DNA from: a virus
DNA length: 28,549 nt
IMG/VR virus record: IMGVR_UViG_3300043411_000858
Coordinates: 1 to 28,549 of that record
Strand: one strand, 5' to 3'
The first letter of the stretch is position 1. Each line of letters starts with the position of its first letter. The notes below the pieces were generated by a model. The model saw only the letters and a program-made list of their open reading frames with translations, was not told where the DNA came from and made no database searches. Both the position numbers and the translations under genes were made by a program. Shown here piece by piece: positions 7,263 through 15,367 of the stretch.

Positions 7263-9181
7263 TATCTGACTCCACGTACGTTGTACGAAAAGCTTCCATT
7301 GGGAAGAACATGGAAGGCCTGATTTAAAGTGTTTTGGTTATCGAACTTAAATTGAATTTTTTTACCAGCGTAGGGCGATAGGCCTACTTTGATTGGTTTT
7401 CTCGTCGTTCCAGCACCCCAAGTGAACGCACCCCAAACAGCACTTCCCCAAACGGAACTTCCAGGGCTTAGGTAGACTTGCTGAGAAACGGTAGCGCCAG
7501 CATACGCGTCGACTCTGAAACTGATATTCATGTACCAGTTGCCTAAAGTCTCAACGGTTAGATAAAGAAACCTAAAATCTTTTTGCGACTCCCAGTGTTC
7601 TGGGTGCCCTTGAAATTCTTTAGTCCAGTAGTAGGAATTGATGGCTGATCCGTCGTCACCATATTGAGCCGCGTCCATCTCATAAACAAATCCGTTAGCA
7701 GTCCCTGATTGCGAGTAGAGTTTTCCGGCGTAAATTGTGAAGGCTGCAATAGATACGGGGTAAGAGAAGGGGACCCATGAGCCCGTCGTGTTGTCGTTGT
7801 CTCGTCTTTGGAAATCAAACTGATACACCTTGTTGTTTGTGGTGCTCACCCCAGTGGGAACGGCAAACCAAAGTTTGTTTTTAAACTCAATGCCGCAAGA
7901 CTTACTAATAGCGCCTCTTGCAAAGCCAAATACTTCCGGCTCAATTTTATCTGACTTACTCTCTGAATAAATTGCAGTGACGGGAAGGGCCGTCGCGTCG
8001 GGTTGTGTGTCGACGCCTGCGAATGCGAAAAATCCAGCAATTACGCCGTAGCGTTTACCGATAAACATTTTAAGTTGAGAGTAGTCGGGTTGGGCGTAGT
8101 GAGATGCGGAACCGTACTTTGATAGAGACTTAATGCGAATCCATTCGGTTGGATCAGTGCTTGGCATGTAGGTTAGCCAAATCGAGGAATCCTTTTGCCA
8201 TGCGACGTTGTTTGCATGAACCCCAATTGCCGTGATGTTTTCCCCGTCCCCGTCGCTAAAAAGAAGGTAGTTAGATGCAATGGGCACGATGAAAGGGTTA
8301 GCAAGTTCCGAGTAAGCACCTTTTGAGGGTTGTGTCGGATCATCCAGGAAAAGCCTCTCCTGGTGAACAACTCCCTTACTCCAATTAGGGGGCTCGGCAT
8401 TATCTACCGGTGCCGACGTAGAAAGTGAAACACCAGGAGTGGTGTCTGTGTAATTAGTAGTGGTGTTGTCATTTACCGTTGTGACTAATTTATAAACTCC
8501 GGTCGTAGTCGAATCTTTTCTGTAAAGTTTTCTAGCCACCACACCAAAAGACGTTGGCGCTAGAGGTAACGAAGTAAGAGACACCGACGCGCTCGTTGCG
8601 ATATTAAGTGTGGTTGTGAAGGTAGAAACGTTGCCTTCCGCCACATAGGAATTAACGTAAGAAACTTTGTAGTTCACATCTCCGCTGGGAACGAGATTTG
8701 CACCTGCAGTCCCTGAGATAACAGTCGGAGAAGAATTTGGTTGGGGGATTCCATGGCGAGTAAATTCAGTCCCGTTGTATTTGTAGGGAGTAGAGCCACC
8801 GTTTCCAAAAAAAGCGAGGTTCTGGTAAACGAGCATATCGACCCTGGTGCCAGCCGTAAAAACACTCTGAGCCGACGGAACAGTAGTGAACGTGGTTCCG
8901 GCAAGTTTGTACATCGTGCCGTTCCACCAGCCGACCATTATTTCAGTCGTGTCGTTTTGGCGGTAAGTAAAAAGGCCATCGCCAGAAAACGAGCCGACCG
9001 TAGTCGTATTGAATTTCTTCATTCCAAGCCGACTCTGTACACCGCCCCTGTCGTCGAATACGACATTTAGGCAATCGGGGGATTCGTTATCCGCAATGAT
9101 GTTTGGCTCGTATTTATTATTGAGCCCGCCGTCAAAGGCCTCTAGCGGATAAAGAACGCGAAATGTGTTTCGTTCTGCCAA
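7262..9181 (-). CDS. tail hub / nozzle (stabilisation) protein
   Basis: The 639-residue product starts with the pattern GGLNNKYEPNIIADNESPDC then LNVVFDDRGGVQSRLGM (residues 18-54). This is characteristic of the podovirus tail tubular protein B / P22 gp10-like family, which plugs the tail and binds the tailspike. The body is made of short repeated beta blades with Tyr and Trp at regular points, as expected of a beta-propeller. It follows the adaptor gene directly (stop and start adjacent at 9181/9182), matching the adaptor-nozzle order of T7 and P22-like phages. Length is in the expected range. Confidence 0.78.
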   Translation of the reverse strand: MAERNTFRVLYPLEAFDGGLNNKYEPNIIADNESPDCLNVVFDDRGGVQSRLGMKKFNTTTVGSFSGDGLFTYRQNDTTEIMVGWWNGTMYKLAGTTFTTVPSAQSVFTAGTRVDMLVYQNLAFFGNGGSTPYKYNGTEFTRHGIPQPNSSPTVISGTAGANLVPSGDVNYKVSYVNSYVAEGNVSTFTTTLNIATSASVSLTSLPLAPTSFGVVARKLYRKDSTTTGVYKLVTTVNDNTTTNYTDTTPGVSLSTSAPVDNAEPPNWSKGVVHQERLFLDDPTQPSKGAYSELANPFIVPIASNYLLFSDGDGENITAIGVHANNVAWQKDSSIWLTYMPSTDPTEWIRIKSLSKYGSASHYAQPDYSQLKMFIGKRYGVIAGFFAFAGVDTQPDATALPVTAIYSESKSDKIEPEVFGFARGAISKSCGIEFKNKLWFAVPTGVSTTNNKVYQFDFQRRDNDNTTGSWVPFSYPVSIAAFTIYAGKLYSQSGTANGFVYEMDAAQYGDDGSAINSYYWTKEFQGHPEHWESQKDFRFLYLTVETLGNWYMNISFRVDAYAGATVSQQVYLSPGSSVWGSAVWGAFTWGAGTTRKPIKVGLSPYAGKKIQFKFDNQNTLNQAFHVLPNGSFSYNVRGVR

Positions 9182-9823
9182 TTAAATGATTCCAAAGTTA
9201 GTAGTTAAGGCGTCCTCTTCCCTGGAAACTCGAGTAAACCCATCGGCACGCCTTCTAATTTTCACATGCCATTCGACCTCTGCCATTCCCGTGAACCACT
9301 TGTCTCGCCAAAACGTAGTAAGCGGGTGTCCCAAGTCTTTCGGACACATCCCGTAGGTAACGCCGTTGACCAATACGTCGTGATAGCGAGAGGGTGTTGA
9401 AAGAGTATCTGTGGCACCGGCTTTCACTGGCTCGTTGTAAGACCACGTTTTAATCACAAGCGCCGAAGTGTCGGGCGTTGGATAAAGTGTCATCGTGTCG
9501 TTGAAAAAAGTGTAGTAGACCGGGGTTCCTGATTGGGCGAGCCCTGTGGGATTTAGTTGGTCGAACTGTTCCTGCGTAATTTTTTGAAGCTTCGTTCCGT
9601 TGTAGGTGACTCGTAAAACATCTTGAGCGTAGGTGGGCTTTGAATAGTCAGCGGTTCCCGAAGTGCTCGTTTGGGTGGATGTAGATTCAATGCATCTTGT
9701 TTTTCTGGCAAGCTGCAATTCCGTCGCATACAGGATATTCAATATCTCAGTCTGAGACCAAAGGGTGTCAGAAACTGCGTTGAGGTTGTTCTGTGCGGCT
9801 TCAACTATTTCTGTGGGCGTCAC
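9182..9823 (-). CDS. head-tail adaptor (tail tubular protein A-like)
   Basis: The 213-residue product opens with TPTEIVEAAQNNLNAVSD and a helix ILNILYATELQLAR. The middle has the beta segment LRVTYNGTKLQKITQEQFDQ and PVYYTFFNDTMTLYPTPD (about residues 68-118), and the C-terminal part has SRYHDVLVNGVTYGM. This order is that of adaptor proteins that dock below the portal ring in podoviruses. A GTG start follows GGGGAG. It sits just before the nozzle gene, as expected. The 61 bp before it contain no gene; I see no clear terminator in them. Confidence 0.75.
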   Translation of the reverse strand: MTPTEIVEAAQNNLNAVSDTLWSQTEILNILYATELQLARKTRCIESTSTQTSTSGTADYSKPTYAQDVLRVTYNGTKLQKITQEQFDQLNPTGLAQSGTPVYYTFFNDTMTLYPTPDTSALVIKTWSYNEPVKAGATDTLSTPSRYHDVLVNGVTYGMCPKDLGHPLTTFWRDKWFTGMAEVEWHVKIRRRADGFTRVSREEDALTTNFGII

Positions 9824-9884
9824 GACACACTCTCCCCGTTAAAAAGGAAACAAAAAATCAACCCATCAAATAACTACGGATGAC

Positions 9885-10256
9885 TTAGGGCTTTGCGGTC
9901 TTTTTGACCGATTGCCGTGCGTCCTCATCGACCATGACCTCTAAGTGATTTTCAGAGGCGTGAACGTTGAGTTCATTCTTAGACTTAAATTCTTTTTTGC
10001 ACGCCATGCAGACATGTTCATTGAAGTTAGTGACGGCGGAACCGTCTGTGACCACTTCAAGGCGAAGCATTTTAGGAGCTAAATCTCTTCCCTGTGCATC
10101 ACGTCTAATTGGGGTGAAGCTTCCCATAAAACCAACGGCTTCGGGTTCTTCCATGACAACGAATTTCTTAGCCGGGATTGTGATCTCGTTTTCGTTGTAG
10201 ACTTCGGTGTAGTCCCGATTGTGATCGTTCCAGATTTTACATTTTCTAACTGACAT
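9885..10256 (-). CDS. virion-locus protein with a classical C2H2 zinc finger
   Basis: In this 123-residue product, residues 83-104 match the classical C2H2 zinc finger exactly: C83-x2-C86-x3-F90-x5-L96-x2-H99-x4-H104. The N-terminal 75 residues look like beta structure (KFVVMEEPEAVGFMGSF, MLRLEVVTDG), and the last 20 residues are polar. It lies between the tail-fibre-like protein gene and the adaptor gene, with a good ribosome site. A finger of this type could bind DNA or RNA or act as a protein contact in the virion neck. I do not recognise the N-terminal domain. Its use in phages is uncommon but not unknown. Confidence 0.7.
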   Translation of the reverse strand: MSVRKCKIWNDHNRDYTEVYNENEITIPAKKFVVMEEPEAVGFMGSFTPIRRDAQGRDLAPKMLRLEVVTDGSAVTNFNEHVCMACKKEFKSKNELNVHASENHLEVMVDEDARQSVKKTAKP

Positions 10257-10266
10257 TAATTACTCC

Positions 10267-10863
10267 TTAGTAAAAAGCGTTCCAAGCGCCGTTGTAGCCT
10301 TCGTGCTTTCCGGTTGTAGTGTTGTAGATAATCAGGCCGGCGACGGCCGTAATTGCGTCACGTTGTGTGGACGTCATTCTAGGCGGTAGCCAACCTTGGG
10401 TTGTGCTGTCGCCCTGTAATTGTGCCGACGCCTCTTGTGTGGCACTAAGACCAATGCCAACGCGCGTTTTGACGTAAGCATGATCGGGACGCTCCGACGC
10501 GGCCCCAGTGCCTACTCCACCAGAACCATCCGTTCCCCAACGAATGTTTCTTCCGCTGGCACCATAAATCAGCATCGCAAACACGTTGCCGTTCATCCCA
10601 AAACCAATGCGATCACCATTTGTGTCGTCGGCTAGATACTGGATATTGTCCGTGTATCGGTAGAAATCGGTGTACCGAGTAGTGGCTGAGTTCATTCGAA
10701 CCGCAGCGATTCCGCCACTGTAGTAGAGTCTGGTGAAGTTGGTGGAGGTTCCCACGGTAAGCGCGCTAGAAAACGTCTTTAGCCCTGCAATCGTTTCATC
10801 GCCTGTAAGGCCTACGAAAGCGCCCCCACCCCCGGAAGTCGCACTCCATCTGAAATAAGACAT
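10267..10863 (-). CDS. fibre-like virion surface protein
   Basis: The start is placed at the ATG at 10863 because GGGAGG lies 5 bp upstream. A frame-open ATG at 10908 would overlap the previous gene and lacks a ribosome site. The 198-residue product contains LTGDETIAGLKTFSSALTVG (residues 19-38), the repeat style of phage fibres. It ends with QGWLPPRMTSTQRDAI and GLIIYNTTTGKHEGYNGAWN, a segment common at the C-terminus of fibre and appendage proteins, where it may trimerise or cap the fibre. It is a second candidate surface protein besides the one at 2259-3638. Confidence 0.65.
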   Translation of the reverse strand: MSYFRWSATSGGGGAFVGLTGDETIAGLKTFSSALTVGTSTNFTRLYYSGGIAAVRMNSATTRYTDFYRYTDNIQYLADDTNGDRIGFGMNGNVFAMLIYGASGRNIRWGTDGSGGVGTGAASERPDHAYVKTRVGIGLSATQEASAQLQGDSTTQGWLPPRMTSTQRDAITAVAGLIIYNTTTGKHEGYNGAWNAFY

Positions 10864-10873
10864 GAAAGCCTCC

Positions 10874-11227
10874 CTAGTCTCCGCAGACCATTTTGAACGA
10901 AGCGCCACCGTCTACAGTCGCCGTGGATTCGATCTTCAAGAAACGAAACCCGTTAGGAATCGGCACATAGCAGTTAGTGGCGGCGCTTGCGATTGCGAAA
11001 TCGTTTGGAGTCGACACGGTGGATGAGTTAATCATCGGGTGTTTAACCCTTCGATACGTTCCGCCGCTTTCAGTACACACTTGAATGTGAAGCTGAGTGT
11101 TTGACGCCATCGATGGGACGGCTAAATAAACCTTTTCCCATTGTCTGTTCCCAAAATCGACTTCACTAGTAAGGGTTCCCCCGCTAGACATAGTCGCAGT
11201 AAATACGCTGACTGCACCGTGTGCCAT
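10874..11227 (-). CDS. small beta-rich virion protein
   Basis: The 117-residue product is rich in Ser, Thr, Val and short beta segments (EKVYLAVPSM, TQLHIQVCTESGG, GFRFLKIESTATVDGGASFK). This pattern suggests a beta-sandwich. It stands in a run of three small genes between the DUF115 protein and the zinc-finger protein, each with its own ribosome site. A role as a minor virion or appendage protein is inferred from location. I cannot name a family. Confidence 0.6.
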   Translation of the reverse strand: MAHGAVSVFTATMSSGGTLTSEVDFGNRQWEKVYLAVPSMASNTQLHIQVCTESGGTYRRVKHPMINSSTVSTPNDFAIASAATNCYVPIPNGFRFLKIESTATVDGGASFKMVCGD

Positions 11228-11239
11228 TAGGACCTCCTA

Positions 11240-11512
11240 TTATTTTCCGTAAACTGTGATAAAAAATCTGTCGCCAGATGCAGCGCCGGAAACCATGATA
11301 GATCCGTTTGCTGCAGCCGATGCGGCACTGATATTTGATCGGAACTTAACCAGACTGAATGTCGCCATCGACACCGGACCAACATTAAACGCGTCAACTC
11401 TGGCAAGGCCAGTCTCTACCACGCCACTTTGTGCGTCGGCTGTGACGTCAAAAATACAAACCCGTTTATTTCCGAACACCGTTTTATCAACTACCGTTAC
11501 TGAGTAAGCCAT
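11240..11512 (-). CDS. small beta-rich virion protein
   Basis: The 90-residue product begins VTVVDKTVFGNKRVCIFDVT, a pattern I associate with small conserved proteins in phage structural operons. The rest alternates beta strands with Gly/Ala/Ser turns and ends in DRFFITVYGK. It is probably a single beta-sandwich domain. It follows the DUF115 gene by 12 bp and has AAGGAG upstream. It could be a minor capsid or spike component, and so a possible target of the glycosyltransferase-like protein encoded just before it; that link is only positional. Confidence 0.6.
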   Translation of the reverse strand: MAYSVTVVDKTVFGNKRVCIFDVTADAQSGVVETGLARVDAFNVGPVSMATFSLVKFRSNISAASAAANGSIMVSGAASGDRFFITVYGK

Positions 11513-11524
11513 TTTAGTTTCTCC

Positions 11525-12538
11525 TTAAAATAAAGTTTTCTTTTCAATCACTGTCGGATTTTCACATTGCTCGCGCACGTGATCAGACAGTGAGTACATT
11601 GCGATAACGTCTTCCAAAGCCATTTGTCGGATCTGCATAATGTTCCCCTCTGGGTAACTTCCAAAAATCCCACCCTCAGTCGCATTGATGTAAATCCCTG
11701 GAACCGAGCAAACTCTCGACTCAAACCAACACTTAAAATTGTAGTAACTTGCCCACGTGCAAACACGGTTTCCAAACACGTCGGTAGCTCGCATTACTTG
11801 GCCTATGCTCTTGTCGTATTTCGATTGCCAGGCATGAAACTTCTTTGTGTAGGAAAAAGAAAAGTCAGCGCCTACAAAAACAATCGGGTTAGCTCCCATG
11901 ACGGCTTTTGCAATGTAGAAGGACGCGCCTAAAACATTCCCGCCAGAACTAACATACGTACTGAAGGGCTCCACCGAATCCATTGCGTCGGTAACTTCTT
12001 TGTCTGGAATGGGTGCGTTGTACCAAATGATTTCACCCTTCCATTTTTCGATAAGAAGAGGATTAGAACCAACGAAAGCGATGAGTTTTTTATCCTTTGT
12101 CGATTCAAAATACTCTTCCGGTGTTTTCGTTCCACCTTCTGAAACCTCTTCGATTGTGACGGGACCTGCGTCTAAGGTGACGTAGAAATCAGGCTTGATT
12201 CCTCGGTCTTCTAGAAATTGGTAATTATGCAAACAACTAATGACCGGGATTCCACGTGTGTCCTTAAGACAGTCGACATTCCCTTTTAAAGAGGGGCCGC
12301 TTCCTACGACGATGCACGGCTTGTGAAGTAGGTGATTAAAATACTTTCCAAGCCCTCGGTCTTTGAACGGACCAAAGCGTCTGTGGTTTTCTTTTGTTTG
12401 ATTAATCCACGTGTCTCGCCAGGTGCTGACAGTGATCGCGTCACCTGTGCATGCCTGTGCGTGAAGCTGACTTGGGGACGAAGGAGGTCCCGAAATCACT
12501 GGTTGAAATTCTAAATCCATTTCAATCGTCTTAATCAA
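11525..12538 (-). CDS. DUF115 / Maf-type glycosyltransferase-like protein
   Basis: The 337-residue protein carries the DUF115 (MptE-like, motility-associated factor) core. KPCIVVGSGPSLKGNVDCL (residues 73-91) gives the nucleotide-binding GSGPS loop, and GIPVISCLHNYQFL, GIKPDFYVTLDAGP (residues 113-126) and LIAFVGSNP follow in family order. Maf proteins transfer pseudaminic or legionaminic acid to flagellin; other members are pterin pyrophosphokinases. The presence of a NeuB/PseI-type synthase 7 kb upstream favours the nonulosonic acid role. The gene lies within the virion operon, after a terminator and before small beta-rich virion proteins, so a capsid or tail target is plausible. The first 70 residues are not typical of the core and could bind the acceptor. 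The exact sugar and acceptor are unknown. Confidence 0.8.
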   Translation of the reverse strand: MIKTIEMDLEFQPVISGPPSSPSQLHAQACTGDAITVSTWRDTWINQTKENHRRFGPFKDRGLGKYFNHLLHKPCIVVGSGPSLKGNVDCLKDTRGIPVISCLHNYQFLEDRGIKPDFYVTLDAGPVTIEEVSEGGTKTPEEYFESTKDKKLIAFVGSNPLLIEKWKGEIIWYNAPIPDKEVTDAMDSVEPFSTYVSSGGNVLGASFYIAKAVMGANPIVFVGADFSFSYTKKFHAWQSKYDKSIGQVMRATDVFGNRVCTWASYYNFKCWFESRVCSVPGIYINATEGGIFGSYPEGNIMQIRQMALEDVIAMYSLSDHVREQCENPTVIEKKTLF

Positions 12539-12550
12539 TCAACAAATCCT

Positions 12551-12588
12551 TTTAAAAAACGGGGTGAGGGAGGCAACGCCCCCACCCC
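12551..12588 (-). terminator. intrinsic terminator after the capsid genes
   Basis: On the minus strand GGGGTGGGGGC-GTT-GCCTCCCTCACCCC forms a GC-rich hairpin (12561-12588) with a few mismatches, directly followed by G and six T (plus-strand A run at 12554-12559). It lies between the putative decoration gene and the DUF115 gene. It would stop or reduce transcription after the capsid, giving high capsid and lower downstream expression. No new promoter is obvious between it and the DUF115 start, so partial read-through is likely. Confidence 0.8.
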
Positions 12589-12605
12589 TTGTGAAGGGAT
12601 ATCCA

Positions 12606-13091
12606 CTAGTAAATGGACACGTACAGTAGCGAGAGACTCGCTCCAGTTCCACCAGACGCGCCTGCGGAAAGAATCTTTCCGAAGACATGACCGTCATCAA
12701 TAGCACTCGTTGCGACCATTACGTCGGTGCAGAATTTTCCATCTGCAGCAAGTCGCGCTACTTGGTTAATAACAGGGGCCGTGCTAGCACGTCCGTTTGC
12801 CGCATCGACTACGCCTTTTTTCAAAAGCCAGCCGTAGGTTCCAGTGGTTAGCGATTCATGCTTGGCAAAGCCAGCGCACATTTCGCCACTCACAGCACCA
12901 GTTGCAACAACCGAGTGTCCACTCGTTCCCGAGTAAACAGCGCCGATGCCCATGGATACGCAGCCGTTGGCATAAACGTATTCATAGACTTCGCCGTCGT
13001 GAAACCGCTGCACACCAAGTTCAACACTTGGAGTCGCGGTCACAGCCGAGACAGATTCGAATAAGATTGGATCAGCTCCATAGAATCCCAT
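12606..13091 (-). CDS. putative capsid decoration protein
   Basis: The 161-residue product lies directly after the major capsid gene, where podoviruses and siphoviruses often encode a capsid decoration or head-stabilising protein. It is rich in Gly, Ala, Ser and Val, with beta segments (VYEYVYANGCVSMGIGAVYS, HSVVATGAVSGEMCAGFAKH) and no enzymatic motif. A terminator follows 17 bp downstream, so it is expressed together with the capsid. The call rests on position and composition. A fibre or other surface protein is the alternative. Confidence 0.6.
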   Translation of the reverse strand: MGFYGADPILFESVSAVTATPSVELGVQRFHDGEVYEYVYANGCVSMGIGAVYSGTSGHSVVATGAVSGEMCAGFAKHESLTTGTYGWLLKKGVVDAANGRASTAPVINQVARLAADGKFCTDVMVATSAIDDGHVFGKILSAGASGGTGASLSLLYVSIY

Positions 13092-13109
13092 TTTGATTCT
13101 CCTTTTAAA

Positions 13110-14027
13110 TTAAGCAGTGATAGCCGTTAAGCCAGCGTGCATTCTGTTATTGGACGACGCCAAAACCATTGCTGCAAAGATTTTTCCAACCTTTACATTC
13201 TGGTTAATTGGGGACATGAACGGCTCAAAACGGAAATTTTCATCTTTGTGCACATAGAGGTGTAGATATTCCTCGTTGAACATAAGGATGTGTCCGCTTG
13301 GAACTTTTGAGTCAGCGATGTAAGGAACACCGTTGAACATCAAGGAAGTAAAACCAGCTTCGGCCGTTTCAGAATCCATGAAACGTTGTTGCGGCTGTAG
13401 CAAGCCGTAGAAACGATCATAGTTCGCAGTGGTTGCGCAGATAACGGAAGGACTGTCTCCGTTGATAGACGCATTCGACCACTGAGTTTGAAGTGCCCCA
13501 ATGCTCAAGGTTGTCGTCGTAGCGTCTACGTTCGATTGCCACCAGGAATAGGTCGACTGGGAGATTCCGCCGTAGGTGTTAGACGTACTTACGAAAGTAC
13601 GAGCACCAACGATTGCTTTGGAATCTGTTCCCGCATTATAAAGACCTGCGGCAACGGTATCCTTGATGGATTTTTCTGCAATTTGAACTTTCGATTTAAC
13701 GAAGTTTAATTTCGCAGCATCTCCGCTATTCATCAACTCGTCACGACGAGAGATAGAAATCGCAGCGTAGATTTGAGCCCATTGGAACTCGGCACCACTG
13801 ATGACGTCGTTATCTGCAGTGTTTAGAGTATCGGCACCAGAATACCAGCCCACACTCGAGGTTTGAGCGTAGTTAAGCGGTTGGATTACCGAGCGTCCGC
13901 CGTCTAGCATGCTTTTCTTCTTTTGAAGACGCTGCAAGAGCGGGGTCGATTTAAAAATATTGTCTACTAACTTAGGGATGTATTTCTTCTCTGTGATTGC
14001 AGAGATCTGATCATACGTAAGAGGCAT
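13110..14027 (-). CDS. major capsid protein
   Basis: The 305-residue product has the layout of an HK97-fold capsid protein. The N-terminal arm (YDQISAITEKKYIPKLVDNI, then STPLLQRLQ) is followed by an E-loop-like region (GGRSVIQPLNYAQTSSVGWY, residues 43-62), the spine-like helix around residues 100-130 (KLNFVKSKVQIAEKSIKDTV) and a P-domain/A-domain sheet with MFNGVPYIADSKVPSGHILMF (residues 229-249). The ending has beta strands with FRFEPFMSPINQNVKVGKIF. It sits right after the scaffold gene and before the decoration gene and terminator, and has a strong AAGGAG ribosome site. Confidence 0.85.
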   Translation of the reverse strand: MPLTYDQISAITEKKYIPKLVDNIFKSTPLLQRLQKKKSMLDGGRSVIQPLNYAQTSSVGWYSGADTLNTADNDVISGAEFQWAQIYAAISISRRDELMNSGDAAKLNFVKSKVQIAEKSIKDTVAAGLYNAGTDSKAIVGARTFVSTSNTYGGISQSTYSWWQSNVDATTTTLSIGALQTQWSNASINGDSPSVICATTANYDRFYGLLQPQQRFMDSETAEAGFTSLMFNGVPYIADSKVPSGHILMFNEEYLHLYVHKDENFRFEPFMSPINQNVKVGKIFAAMVLASSNNRMHAGLTAITA

Positions 14028-14036
14028 AATTTCTCC

Positions 14037-14978
14037 TTAGCCAACGCCTAGTTCGTCTAGTGCGTCTTGGGTTATGTCGTCATACGATTTAGATCTGACA
14101 TTCTGAATGCGCCGAATATCTTGAGTGGGTTTCGTTGTCGTGGGTCCTAAACCAAGTTTCGTTTGTTTCTTGATTTCCTTCCCAGTTTGCTCCTTAACCG
14201 ACACCTCGTGACGCTTCAAATGCTCGTCATGTAAGTAATCGTTTGCGGCAGCGCGAAAAGAACCAATCTTGTTATCAATGGCGTGTTGAAGAATGCGGTT
14301 TTCTAAATCGAGACCACTTTCATCGCGACCATTCCAATCAAAGTGCGAGTACTTTTCCCGGTACTCACTTACCTGGCTGTCTAACTCAGTGTCTTTTTGT
14401 GCTTCGGCCTCAAAACGTTGGCGCTCTTCGTTAAGTCGCTTTTCTTGCTCACGTTCTGAAACCAGACTTTGCACAGTCTGCTTTAGCTCTTCTATCACCG
14501 GGTGTGCGGTTGGAGTTGCGGTGCCTTGCTCCTGGAGTCGTTGTTGATAAGCCTCTTGAACAGTGCTCCACCATTGCGGGTCGCGTTTGATGTAATCATC
14601 GACTTCCCGGTAGCGGCTCAACTGTTTTTCGAGTTCTTGAAACTTTGGATGCTTTGTCGCATCGAATTCTTTTTGCCACTTCTCACGTTCCTGAGTGAGT
14701 AAGGACGCGCGGTTTTGGTGAAACTCGCGCATCTTTTCTTCGTAGTCCCAGCCCTTTTGAGCAAAAGGGATCATCTCCTCAGGGGTGAATTCTCGCTTCA
14801 CGCCCTTGCGGATTAACTCGTAACGCTTTTCAGCCGCAGTTTTTGGCGCTTCGGTTACATCCTGAGTGTCGGCCGTAGCTACCTCAGGTGTCGCGCCCTC
14901 GGCTGATTCTACGGACGAAATGAGCGCGTCGACTTCTCCGATATTAGAAGGAACTGCACTTGTATCGAAATTATCCAT
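14037..14978 (-). CDS. capsid scaffolding protein
   Basis: The 313-residue product is acidic at the start, then a long charged helix rich in Glu, Gln, Lys and Arg (about residues 50-230), with a short basic end (KEIKKQTKLGLG and onward). This is typical of phage scaffold proteins, which guide procapsid assembly and then leave or are cut. The basic C-terminal helix-turn-helix-like tail is the usual capsid-binding part. It lies between the portal cluster and the major capsid gene, in the standard order. No protease motif is seen. Confidence 0.8.
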   Translation of the reverse strand: MDNFDTSAVPSNIGEVDALISSVESAEGATPEVATADTQDVTEAPKTAAEKRYELIRKGVKREFTPEEMIPFAQKGWDYEEKMREFHQNRASLLTQEREKWQKEFDATKHPKFQELEKQLSRYREVDDYIKRDPQWWSTVQEAYQQRLQEQGTATPTAHPVIEELKQTVQSLVSEREQEKRLNEERQRFEAEAQKDTELDSQVSEYREKYSHFDWNGRDESGLDLENRILQHAIDNKIGSFRAAANDYLHDEHLKRHEVSVKEQTGKEIKKQTKLGLGPTTTKPTQDIRRIQNVRSKSYDDITQDALDELGVG

Positions 14979-14995
14979 TAATCAATCTCTCCGAA

Positions 14996-15367
14996 TTACA
15001 TTGCGGGAACGCCACGAGGTCCACCCATTCCAGGGGACATTCCACGAGGGCCGGGCTTTGGTGCGACAGGCAAAGGTCCTTCTCCGCCAGGCGCAGGTGC
15101 TTGTGGTGCCGCGTCCGCTCCGCCACCTAAAACTTTAGAAAGAGCCGTCACAAAATCTCGGTAGCCTTGGATGAGGCTGTCTAGCTGAGAGGTGAGTTGC
15201 TCAGGAACGCTTTGAACGCCTCCCAAAACTTCTTTAAACTTCAACATGTCGGAATGAATTCCAGTGATGAGAGTTTGCACTCCCTTGGACTCTCCACCGC
15301 CGCCCTCTTGGGGTGCTGGTGCGGACATTTCGGGTTTTGGTTCGGCGCTAGGCGGTTGCATTTGCAT
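14996..15367 (-). CDS. small Pro/Gly-rich head-cluster protein
   Basis: The 123-residue product has low-complexity ends, Pro/Gly/Glu-rich at residues 1-30 and Pro/Gly/Ala-rich at residues 85-123. They flank one helical segment (about residues 31-82, VQTLITGIHSDMLKFKEVL and onward). The start at 15367 is backed by AAGGAG. It overlaps the end of the portal gene by 20 bp. Small proteins of this type between portal and scaffold occur in several podoviruses. I do not know the function. A role in head assembly is inferred. Confidence 0.65.
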   Translation of the reverse strand: MQMQPPSAEPKPEMSAPAPQEGGGGESKGVQTLITGIHSDMLKFKEVLGGVQSVPEQLTSQLDSLIQGYRDFVTALSKVLGGGADAAPQAPAPGGEGPLPVAPKPGPRGMSPGMGGPRGVPAM

